In this document: piece by piece, positions 1 to 5,358 of the stretch
Layout: each line of letters begins with the position of its first letter
Numbering within the stretch: the stretch's first letter is position 1
DNA from: Pedobacter schmidteae
GTDB taxonomy: Bacteria; Bacteroidota; Bacteroidia; Sphingobacteriales; Sphingobacteriaceae
Length of the DNA: 5,358 nt
Assembly: GCA_945906015.1 (NCBI GenBank)
Contig: CAMDQV010000159.1
Location: 1 to 5,358, forward strand
Direction of reading: 5' to 3'
Position numbers and translations under genes: made by a program
The notes under the pieces: generated by a model
Databases searched by the model: none
What the model was told of the DNA's origin: nothing
The model's input: the letters and a program-made list of their open reading frames with translations, nothing else

Positions 1-260
1 GATTCTTCGCCAACAACTATTTCATTAATAAGATTTCTGGTGTCTGCAGAACCTTTTGGAAACCAAGGAATAGAAGTGCAGGTTAAATTATTTTGCAATG
101 CCTTTAACAATGACATAAAGTCCCATACTGCAAAAATATGATAGTGCATAAAAATTTTCAAGTCGTCTAGGTCATTGATCATTGAATAAACCTTATGATT
201 GACTATTTGTTGCCTTAATGGCTCAACTGCCTTTTTAATTTTCTCTAATTGTTCGTTCAT
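1..260 (-). CDS. DUF3050 family protein, N-terminal part (C-terminus outside the window)
   Basis: The minus strand is open from an ATG at 260-258 to the window edge, giving 86 complete residues. The fragment begins MNEQLEKIKKAVEPLRQQIV and has a conserved-looking block around residues 38-55 (MHYHIFAVWDFMSLLKAL), then LTCTSIPWFPKG (59-70) and an acidic NEIVVGEE at 79-86. I recognise this pattern as DUF3050, a family usually about 230-260 aa long, so roughly one third is visible. The family is, as I recall, predicted to be helical with a heme-oxygenase-like fold; its function is not established. His39, His41, Glu80 and Glu85/Glu86 are the kind of residues that could bind a metal in such a fold, which is inference only. 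There is no Shine-Dalgarno sequence upstream, as is common in Bacteroidota. No other in-frame ATG lies between this start and the upstream in-frame stop, though a TTG at 293-291 is possible. The gene is separated from its upstream neighbour by 278 bases, so it is probably transcribed independently. Confidence 0.82.
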   Translation of the reverse strand, partial: MNEQLEKIKKAVEPLRQQIVNHKVYSMINDLDDLKIFMHYHIFAVWDFMSLLKALQNNLTCTSIPWFPKGSADTRNLINEIVVGEE

Positions 261-538
261 ATAGCTTGGTTTATTGTTGCGATTGCAATTCAATTAAGGT
301 TTCAGAATGCAAGTATCCTGATTTGTATTGTTTCATTTGATAGTGAACTGCAAAAGGGACAGAAAAATGACATTAGTTAATTTTATGGAACAAAAAATGG
401 AAGCTTAATAATTTAAATGTATTCTTTTAAACTAGTAACTAGGTTGATTAAAAAGGCTGAAATAATAAAGATATTTATGTGTAGTAACTTAGTTTATAGG
501 TAATTAGTAAACAAAATTTCGATTAGCTAAATTGTTAG
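261..538. other. AT-rich intergenic region between the Ldh-family gene and the DUF3050 gene
   Basis: This 278-base gap has no credible gene on either strand. It should hold the 3' end of the upstream transcript and the promoter of the minus-strand DUF3050 gene. I searched the minus strand for the Bacteroidota promoter pattern (TTTG near -33 and TAnnTTTG near -7) and found no convincing pair. The only structured element is the short hairpin at its right edge, described separately. The octamer TAGTAACT occurs at 433-440 and 482-489, with a related TAGTAA at 505-510, but this is weak in such AT-rich DNA. Confidence 0.6.
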
Positions 539-541
539 CTA
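524..541 (-). terminator. Possible weak terminator hairpin overlapping the Ldh-family stop codon
   Basis: A perfect 7-bp inverted repeat (TAGCTAA / TTAGCTA, 4-base loop) covers 524-541. On the minus strand it begins with the TAG stop codon itself and is followed by a T-rich stretch (ATTTTGTTT, within 509-520). The position fits an intrinsic terminator for the minus-strand unit. The stem is short and has only two G-C pairs, and the T-run is interrupted, so it would be weak. It could also be a chance palindrome in AT-rich DNA. Confidence 0.3.
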
Positions 542-1627
542 TCCAATTAGTTTCTCTATCCCTAATTTTTTAGCAAGCTCATTAAGATCTTTACAAACAT
601 CATCTATCAATGGGATGCCATTGAGCTTTCTTTCTTTTTCTGCGGCTACTTCAGGTTGACCCGGGATAATCACTTTTTGTTCTTCACTGATTGATTTGGC
701 AGAGCTGAATCGATCAATCCAGTTATCGAGGTGCGACTTGAATTCGTCAATTGGCCTGAAACCATCAACACGCATAGCACCCAGAAAATGCCCGATCCCT
801 TTTCCTACCGGATCAGTGGATGGTTCCATGAAAGCAACGAATGGAGGTACCCATGGGCCATAGTTTGCTCCAGAAAGTACTGCAGAAAGAATATCTACCG
901 TTGCGCTAAGTCCAAAACCTTTATGACTGCCATGATCTCTATCACTACCCAATGGAAGGAGGGAGCCTCCTTTTTTTAATTCATGCGGATCAACCGATGG
1001 GTTTCCATTGGCATCCTGAATCCAGCCTTCAGTTACAGGTTTCCCCATACGCTGTGCAATTTCTAGTTTACCGTTGGCAGCAGCAGAAGTTGCCATGTCT
1101 ACAATTACCGGAGGATATTTTCCTGCTGGAAAAGCATAACACATGGGGTTAGTGCCTAATAAACGTTCATTAGCGAAAGTTGGGGCAACTAGCGGACTCG
1201 CATTTGTCATGGCAAAGCCGATCATGTCTTTTTCAACAGCCATCATGGTGTGATAGGCTGCAATACCAAAATGATTCGAATTTCTGACTGAAACCCAGCC
1301 CGAACCATATTTTTCTGCTTTTTCAATGGCTACTTTCATTGCAAAAGGAGCAACCACTAGGCCCAGCCCTGCATCGCCGTCGACTGTAGCAGTAGTTGGC
1401 GTTTCATGCACAATTCTAATATCAGGCTTCGCATTGATGCGGCCTTTCTCCCATAAACGTACATACCCAGTAAGCCTGGCAACGCCATGTGAGTCAATTC
1501 CTCGTAGGTCTGATTTGATGAGTACATCTGCTGCCAGCATTGCATGCTCTGCAGAACAGCCCATCCCAATAAAAATAGATCTTGTGAAATCTCTTAGCTT
1601 ACTTTCTGTAAAGGTATGGTAGGTCAT
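539..1627 (-). CDS. Ldh_2 family (malate/L-lactate dehydrogenase type) NAD(P)-dependent oxidoreductase
   Basis: This is a complete 362-aa protein, close to the usual family length of about 330-360 aa. It belongs to the Ldh_2 family, whose fold is unrelated to classical Rossmann-type malate and lactate dehydrogenases and which generally interconverts 2-hydroxy acids and 2-oxo acids with NAD(P)(H) in the cytoplasm. Family motifs appear in order: DLRGIDSHGV at 40-49, whose His47 matches the proposed catalytic histidine of the family; NSNHFGIAAYH at 116-126; LGTNPMCYAFP at 157-167; IVDMATS at 175-181; and HKGFGLS at 235-241. The region from about 262 to the end is less typical, and its last 25 residues look helical and lysine-rich. 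Known members act on malate, L-lactate, sulfolactate, ureidoglycolate, 2,3-diketogulonate or piperideine-2-carboxylate, and the sequence alone does not choose among them. The ATG lies 10 bases after the bshC stop codon, so co-transcription with bshC is likely. There is no signal peptide and no sign of a frameshift. Confidence 0.9.
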   Translation of the reverse strand: MTYHTFTESKLRDFTRSIFIGMGCSAEHAMLAADVLIKSDLRGIDSHGVARLTGYVRLWEKGRINAKPDIRIVHETPTTATVDGDAGLGLVVAPFAMKVAIEKAEKYGSGWVSVRNSNHFGIAAYHTMMAVEKDMIGFAMTNASPLVAPTFANERLLGTNPMCYAFPAGKYPPVIVDMATSAAANGKLEIAQRMGKPVTEGWIQDANGNPSVDPHELKKGGSLLPLGSDRDHGSHKGFGLSATVDILSAVLSGANYGPWVPPFVAFMEPSTDPVGKGIGHFLGAMRVDGFRPIDEFKSHLDNWIDRFSSAKSISEEQKVIIPGQPEVAAEKERKLNGIPLIDDVCKDLNELAKKLGIEKLIG

Positions 1628-1637
1628 TTATCTTTTT

Positions 1638-3230
1638 CTACTCCTCTAAGATCGTGAATTTTAGATCTAAAGGCTTGAAATTTTCAATCAGTGTTTGAAT
1701 AAAGCCTTTCCCTTGCTTTACATAGAACAAACCAAAATTTTCGGAACGTTCCTGAAGCTCTCCATTTGGGAAAAGTTTTGTTTTTACCTGTTCAATCTGC
1801 GATAAGGCATCCGCAAAATTTCTTTTCTCGGCCTTCATTAGCTTGATCTCCAGATTTTTAATTGCCCGATGTAATCTAGCTTTTATAGCTTCTGAACTTG
1901 GACTCAGGCTCGGGTCAATTTTATACGTGCGGAGTTTGATCTTTTCAAAGATCGAAATGAGCTCTTGCCATTCATCATGGAGGTTTAGCGAATGTTCAGT
2001 ATGGTTTAAAATCCATTCTTTCTTCAGATCCTCCACATTTTTAAAAATGTCTTTTATATGGAGGTCAAGTCGGTTGAGTTTGTTTTCCAGGTTAAGAGAG
2101 CTGAACATGGCAGAATTTCTTACTAGTAAAATTGGAAAATCGACCCCATAATAATCAAAGTTCTGCTTTAGCTGCAGCCAGTAAATTATTTCTGCACCTC
2201 CGCCAATATAAGCTAGATTGGGTAAGATCACTTCCTGGTATATTGGACGCATCACTACATTCGGACTAAAGCGTTCCGGATGTTCATTGATCTCGTGTAC
2301 GAGCTTTTTTTGGTTAAAGCTGATCTCTGTATTCAGGATATGATATCTCCCATTTTCAAAAATAATTCGTTCTCTTAATCCATCAAGCAGGTAAAAAAAG
2401 TTGATTTCTCTTGGGTTTACTTGTGCCTCAATCCCAACCTTGGCTAGGTTATCATTTGCTTCACAAATATTTTTGAAGCTGTTCTGCTGGATGATATCAT
2501 CGGTAATTATAGATGAGAATTGTTTTTTAAAACGTCTATCATCAGCATCCAGGATGAGTAATCCATACTCTTCAAACAGTGCATTGACAAGGTATCGGCT
2601 CGAATCTGCTAGGTTTTCATGCTCAGTATAGGCTTTATAGATCAGATCACTCAAAAATGCTGCATGTTCAGAAATTCCAAGAATACGTTGGTATTCTTTT
2701 ATTGCGTTCTCCATGCCTGCGGTTTGTAACCTTCCGGTTGCACCTGCAGCTTCATGTTCCCAGCTGATCTTTTTACCTGAAATATAAGTATGATTGATCT
2801 CGGCAAAGTCATTGTCTTCAGTTGCCATCCAGTAAACGGGTACGAAATCTTTATCAGGAAAATTGTTTTTTAATTCTTTTGCCAGGTTGATGGCAGTTAC
2901 GATTTTAAAAATGAAGTAAAGCGGACCCGTAAACAGGTTTAATTGATGGCCAGTACAAACAGTAAAGGTATTGTTGTTAACAAGGAGATCAATATTTTGC
3001 TGAACGGAGCTATGTACAGGGCATCCAATTCTTGAGTATTGCTCTGTTAATACCTCAGCAAGTATTCTTCTATCGGCAATCGTTTTTTTTCTATTTATTA
3101 AATTTCTGAAACCTTGCATGTCGGCTCTTTCAGAACTGAAGGGTGCTAATTCCGGATCATTGGCCAGAAAGCGTATCAGGCCTTCCGAAAAACTACGGGT
3201 TTCACTGTAATCAATATATGTTGCCTTCAT
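1638..3230 (-). CDS. bshC: Putative bacillithiol biosynthesis cysteine-adding enzyme BshC
   Basis: This 530-aa protein has the usual BshC length (about 520-540 aa). BshC is assigned the last step of bacillithiol synthesis, joining cysteine to the glucosaminyl-malate made by BshA and BshB, in the cytoplasm. Conserved blocks are visible: TGHQLNLFTGPLY at 93-105 followed by a helix with KIVTAINLAKEL; PVYWMATEDNDFAEINH at 131-147; FSPNVVMRPIYQEVILPN at 321-338; and YIGGGAEIIYW at 341-351. These fit the Rossmann-like core with its connecting domain. Residues from about 378 to 490 are charged and helical (leucine, lysine and glutamate rich), matching the coiled-coil domain of the family. The C-terminus (FGLFYVKQGKGFIQTLIENF) is also family-like. 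The ATG at 3230 gives a normal N-terminus; no Shine-Dalgarno sequence precedes it. It follows rimO by 44 bases, in which a strong hairpin sits, and is followed closely by the Ldh-family gene. BshA and BshB genes are not in this window. No key block is missing. Confidence 0.93.
   Translation of the reverse strand: MKATYIDYSETRSFSEGLIRFLANDPELAPFSSERADMQGFRNLINRKKTIADRRILAEVLTEQYSRIGCPVHSSVQQNIDLLVNNNTFTVCTGHQLNLFTGPLYFIFKIVTAINLAKELKNNFPDKDFVPVYWMATEDNDFAEINHTYISGKKISWEHEAAGATGRLQTAGMENAIKEYQRILGISEHAAFLSDLIYKAYTEHENLADSSRYLVNALFEEYGLLILDADDRRFKKQFSSIITDDIIQQNSFKNICEANDNLAKVGIEAQVNPREINFFYLLDGLRERIIFENGRYHILNTEISFNQKKLVHEINEHPERFSPNVVMRPIYQEVILPNLAYIGGGAEIIYWLQLKQNFDYYGVDFPILLVRNSAMFSSLNLENKLNRLDLHIKDIFKNVEDLKKEWILNHTEHSLNLHDEWQELISIFEKIKLRTYKIDPSLSPSSEAIKARLHRAIKNLEIKLMKAEKRNFADALSQIEQVKTKLFPNGELQERSENFGLFYVKQGKGFIQTLIENFKPLDLKFTILEE
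1641..1645 (-). promoter_or_regulatory. Possible Shine-Dalgarno sequence for the Ldh-family gene, inside the end of bshC
   Basis: The minus strand reads AGGAG here, ending 13 bases before the ATG at 1627. It is formed by the last Glu codons of bshC just before its TAG stop. The spacing is longer than ideal, so it may serve translational coupling or be a by-product of the Glu-Glu C-terminus. Confidence 0.3.
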
Positions 3231-3243
3231 GTTGAACTAAATT

Positions 3244-3266
3244 AGAGGAATTTACTGAATTCCTCT
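3244..3266 (-). repeat. Perfect 9-bp inverted repeat (hairpin) between rimO and bshC
   Basis: AGAGGAATT at 3244-3252 is exactly complementary to AATTCCTCT at 3258-3266, with a 5-base loop. On the transcribed minus strand the hairpin begins 8 bases after the rimO stop and ends 13 bases before the bshC ATG. What follows (AATTTAGTTCAAC) is not a clear T-run, so a classical intrinsic terminator is unlikely. It could slow or partly stop transcription, protect or define an mRNA end between the two genes, or influence bshC initiation. The structure is seen directly; the function is inferred. Confidence 0.6.
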
Positions 3267-3274
3267 GCACAGAT

Positions 3275-4609
3275 CTATATTTTGACGATCTGACCATACA
3301 GATCGAAATCTTCTGCTCGGTCTATTTTAACCTGAACAAAAGTCCCGGGTGTTGCATAACTGATGCGTGCATCAATTAAAACTTCATTATCAACTTCAGG
3401 CGAATCAAATTCAGTACGGCCGGTCAGGTAATTGCCTTCTTTTTTGTCGATAAGTACTTTAAAGTGCTTTCCAACCTTATCCTGATTGATGTTGAAAGAT
3501 ATTTCCTGCTGAATATTCATGATATCTTCAACACGTTGTTGTTTTATTTCTTCTGGTACATCGTCGATTAGAAGATGGGCATGTGTTTTTTCTTCATGCG
3601 AATACGTGAAACATCCAAGACGATCAAAGCGACTTTCAGATACCCATTCTTTCATTTCTTCAAAATCTCGCTCCGTTTCTCCAGGATATCCGCAGATCAA
3701 TGTAGTACGCAAAGCAATGTCAGGCACTTTATTGCGAATCGAATTCACAAGATCAATGGTTTTTTGTCTGGTAATTCCGCGACGCATAGAGTTCAGCATC
3801 GTATCGCTGATATGCTGTAAAGGCATATCCAGATAATTGCAGATGTTGCTGCGCTCGTTCATTACATCCAGAATATCCATTGGGAAGCCAGAAGGGTAGG
3901 CATATTGTAAGCGGATCCATTCTATGCCATCTACATCAGACAGCTTACGCAGCAAATCAGCAAGATTCCTTTTATTATAAAGATCTAATCCGTAATAGGT
4001 AAGATCCTGGGCAATAAGGATCAATTCTTTAGTGCCGTTTTTAGCAAGATATTTAGCTTCTTTAACCAGATCATTTATTGGTTTAGAAACGTGTTTCCCT
4101 CTCATCAAAGGGATCGCACAAAATGAACAGGGTCGGTTGCAGCCTTCTGCGATTTTAAAATAAGAAAAATGTGCAGGGGTGGTTAATAATCGTTCGCCTA
4201 CTAGTTCATGTTTATAGTCAGCTCCAATAGAACTTAAGAGGTTTTGCAGGTCATTGGTTCCGAAAAAAGAATCTACATTTTTTATTTCAGCTTCAAGCTC
4301 AGGCTTGTAACGCTCAGAAAGGCAACCGGTTACAATAACTTTCCCTACTTTTCCTTGATCTTTTAACTCGCTGTATTGTAATATGGTATCGATTGATTCC
4401 TGTTTTGCATTGTCAATAAATCCACAGGTATTGATTACAATAATATCATCTTTATGAAGCTTTTGGTCTTCATGAACAACATCTATCTGATTGCCTCGTA
4501 ACTGTCCCATCAACACTTCTGAGTCGTGAATATTCTTTGAGCATCCAAGTGTAATCACATTTACTCTTGGTTTAACCCTGCTAACCTCTTTGCTGCTTTT
4601 TGTCTTCAT
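3275..4609 (-). CDS. rimO: Ribosomal protein S12 methylthiotransferase RimO
   Basis: This is a complete 444-aa radical SAM enzyme that adds a methylthio group to a conserved aspartate of ribosomal protein S12, using two 4Fe-4S clusters and S-adenosylmethionine. The N-terminal UPF0004 domain (about 15-125) carries the three cluster cysteines Cys23 (TLGCSKN), Cys62 (NTCGF) and Cys96 (TGCLSERY). The radical SAM domain follows, with the CxxxCxxC motif at Cys157, Cys161 and Cys164 (EGCNRPCSFCAIPLMRG). YLDMPLQHIS at 259-268 and CGYPGETE at 306-313 are typical of methylthiotransferases. A TRAM domain fills about 377-444. The SFCAIPLMRGKHVS block and the GERLLTTPAHFSYFKIAEG lead-in favour RimO over the tRNA-modifying relative MiaB. 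The start at 4609 leaves a 14-residue basic tail before the domain. The gene starts 15 bases after the ftsY stop, so the two are probably co-transcribed. All catalytic cysteines are present. Confidence 0.96.
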   Translation of the reverse strand: MKTKSSKEVSRVKPRVNVITLGCSKNIHDSEVLMGQLRGNQIDVVHEDQKLHKDDIIVINTCGFIDNAKQESIDTILQYSELKDQGKVGKVIVTGCLSERYKPELEAEIKNVDSFFGTNDLQNLLSSIGADYKHELVGERLLTTPAHFSYFKIAEGCNRPCSFCAIPLMRGKHVSKPINDLVKEAKYLAKNGTKELILIAQDLTYYGLDLYNKRNLADLLRKLSDVDGIEWIRLQYAYPSGFPMDILDVMNERSNICNYLDMPLQHISDTMLNSMRRGITRQKTIDLVNSIRNKVPDIALRTTLICGYPGETERDFEEMKEWVSESRFDRLGCFTYSHEEKTHAHLLIDDVPEEIKQQRVEDIMNIQQEISFNINQDKVGKHFKVLIDKKEGNYLTGRTEFDSPEVDNEVLIDARISYATPGTFVQVKIDRAEDFDLYGQIVKI

Positions 4610-4617
4610 TATTCTAT

Positions 4618-4622
4618 TCCCT
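4618..4622 (-). promoter_or_regulatory. Weak Shine-Dalgarno-like sequence for rimO
   Basis: The minus strand reads AGGGA, 8 bases before the rimO ATG at 4609, within the short ftsY-rimO gap. The match to the anti-Shine-Dalgarno sequence is only partial, but the spacing is good and it supports the chosen start. Confidence 0.3.
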
Positions 4623-4624
4623 GT

Positions 4625-5358
4625 TTATTTAAATAGGGAGTCAACAAACTCTTTTTTATTAAATAGTTGAAGATGTTCTATGCCTTCACCTACACCGATG
4701 TATTTCACCGGAATTTTAAACTGATCTGATATTCCGATCACTACCCCGCCTTTTGCGGTGCCATCCAATTTTGTAAGAGCAAGTGCATTGACCTCAGTTG
4801 CCTGAGTAAACTGCTTGCATTGTTCAATTGCATTTTGGCCAGTAGAGGCATCCAGCACAAGTAAAATTTCATGAGGAGCCCCCGGAACAACTTTTTGCAT
4901 GACCTGTTTAATTTTAGTTAGCTCATTCATTAAAGCAATCTTATTGTGTAAACGTCCGGCAGTATCAATAATTGCAACATCATCACCATTGGCAACGGCA
5001 GATTGCAAGGTGTCAAACGCCACAGAAGCAGGGTCTGAACCCATTGGCTGAGCAACTATACGAACGTTCACCCGTTCTGCCCAAAGCTTTAGCTGATCTA
5101 CTGCGGCTGCTCTGAACGTATCTGCAGCTCCCAAAACTACTTTGTTTCCTGCAATTTTCAGTTTATGTGCAAGTTTTCCGATTGTGGTGGTTTTGCCTAC
5201 CCCATTAACACCCACAACCATAATCACATAAGGCTTATGGTCGCCGTATTCAAAATTTCTGAAATCATTGCTATTATTTTCTGAAAGCAGGCTTTGTATC
5301 TCTGAACGAAGAATCTCATTCAGCTCGGAGGTGTTGATATATTTATCACGTGCAACAC
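4625..5358 (-). CDS. ftsY: Signal recognition particle receptor FtsY, lacking its N-terminus at the window edge
   Basis: FtsY is the SRP receptor GTPase that docks translating ribosomes at the inner membrane. The reading frame is open from the window edge (first full codon 5356-5354) to a TAA at 4627-4625, giving 243 visible residues. Bacteroidota FtsY is about 320 aa, so some 75 residues are missing. The visible part starts in the helical N domain (VARDKYINTSELNEILRSEI) and continues into the GTPase domain: G1 P-loop GVNGVGKTT at 49-57, DTFRAAAVDQL at 79-89, G3 DTAGR at 131-135, G4 TKLDGTAKGG at 195-204, and the closing GVGEGIEHL at 221-229. The GVGEGIEHLQLF ending is FtsY-like, and there is no C-terminal methionine-rich M domain, which rules out Ffh. 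A GTG at 5227-5225 can look like a start but sits within the conserved strand leading to the P-loop, so it is internal. rimO follows after 15 bases. Confidence 0.96.
   Translation of the reverse strand, partial: VARDKYINTSELNEILRSEIQSLLSENNSNDFRNFEYGDHKPYVIMVVGVNGVGKTTTIGKLAHKLKIAGNKVVLGAADTFRAAAVDQLKLWAERVNVRIVAQPMGSDPASVAFDTLQSAVANGDDVAIIDTAGRLHNKIALMNELTKIKQVMQKVVPGAPHEILLVLDASTGQNAIEQCKQFTQATEVNALALTKLDGTAKGGVVIGISDQFKIPVKYIGVGEGIEHLQLFNKKEFVDSLFK

Larger units (their letters stand above)
539..5358 (-). other. Probable transcription unit ftsY-rimO-bshC-Ldh-family gene
   Basis: Four genes run in the same direction with gaps of 15, 44 and 10 bases and no clear promoter or strong terminator between them. 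The upstream end lies outside the window. The hairpin between rimO and bshC may divide the unit into two expression segments, and the weak hairpin at 524-541 may end it. In Bacteroidota ftsY and rimO are often adjacent; attachment of bshC and the oxidoreductase is what is seen here. The operon is inferred from spacing only. Confidence 0.6.

Noticed and set aside
310..356. Possible Bacteroidota promoter for the DUF3050 gene (CTTTTG at 351-356 and TACTTG at 310-315 on the minus strand)
   Set aside because: The -7 element does not match TAnnTTTG and the two elements are about 35 bases apart, too far for the usual spacing.
367..408. Tiny plus-strand reading frame of 13 codons (starting MTLVNFMEQK) preceded by AGGGA
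   Set aside because: It is very short, lies in AT-rich intergenic DNA, resembles nothing known and has no plus-strand gene downstream that it could lead into.
433..510. Repeated TAGTAACT (433-440, 482-489) and TAGTAA (505-510)
   Set aside because: Short AT-rich words recur by chance in such DNA; the spacing is irregular and there is no symmetry or longer unit.
731..1622. Plus-strand open frames opposite the Ldh-family gene, and a 70-residue minus-strand frame at 1357-1569
   Set aside because: They overlap a strongly supported gene in other frames, show no recognisable domain and have translations typical of shadow frames.
1843..2631. Plus-strand open frames opposite bshC
   Set aside because: They are antisense to conserved BshC coding sequence, with serine- and arginine-rich translations expected from shadow frames.
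3519..3836. Two overlapping plus-strand open frames opposite rimO
   Set aside because: They are antisense to the radical SAM domain of rimO and have no recognisable protein features.
5225..5227. GTG as the start codon of ftsY
   Set aside because: The frame continues upstream for 43 more codons with clear FtsY N-domain sequence, so this GTG encodes an internal valine.
4625..5358. Assignment of the SRP GTPase as Ffh rather than FtsY
   Set aside because: The protein ends soon after the GTPase domain (GVGEGIEHLQLF and about 12 more residues) with no M domain for binding 4.5S RNA.

Overview
The window looks like chromosomal core DNA from a Bacteroidota bacterium, most likely of the Sphingobacteriaceae (Pedobacter-like). 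The reasons are the AT-rich composition, the style of the FtsY, RimO and BshC proteins, the weak or absent Shine-Dalgarno sequences, and a bacillithiol gene next to ftsY-rimO. The lineage call is inferred from protein character alone, without any database search.

All five genes lie on the minus strand, so transcription runs from high to low coordinates. From right to left they are: (1) ftsY, the SRP receptor GTPase, 4625-5358, with its N-terminus cut off by the window edge; (2) rimO, the ribosomal protein S12 methylthiotransferase, 3275-4609, complete; (3) bshC, the putative cysteine-adding enzyme of bacillithiol synthesis, 1638-3230, complete; (4) an Ldh_2-type (malate/L-lactate dehydrogenase family) NAD(P)-dependent oxidoreductase, 539-1627, complete; (5) after a 278-base gap, the first 86 residues of a DUF3050 protein, 1-260, whose C-terminus lies outside the window.

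The gaps between genes 1 to 4 are 15, 44 and 10 bases, which suggests one transcription unit. The 44-base rimO-bshC gap contains a perfect 9-bp inverted repeat with a 5-base loop, just ahead of the bshC start. A weaker 7-bp hairpin overlaps the stop codon of the Ldh-family gene and may mark the end of the unit. The DUF3050 gene probably has its own promoter, but no consensus promoter is visible.

FtsY and RimO both serve translation: membrane targeting of ribosomes and modification of ribosomal protein S12. BshC completes the low-molecular-weight thiol bacillithiol. The Ldh-family enzyme next to it could act on malate, which is the acceptor substrate of the first bacillithiol enzyme (BshA), but this link is speculative. 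I found no mobile elements, CRISPR arrays, RNA genes or clearly novel multi-gene system. The window is mostly ordinary housekeeping sequence with a few points worth checking.
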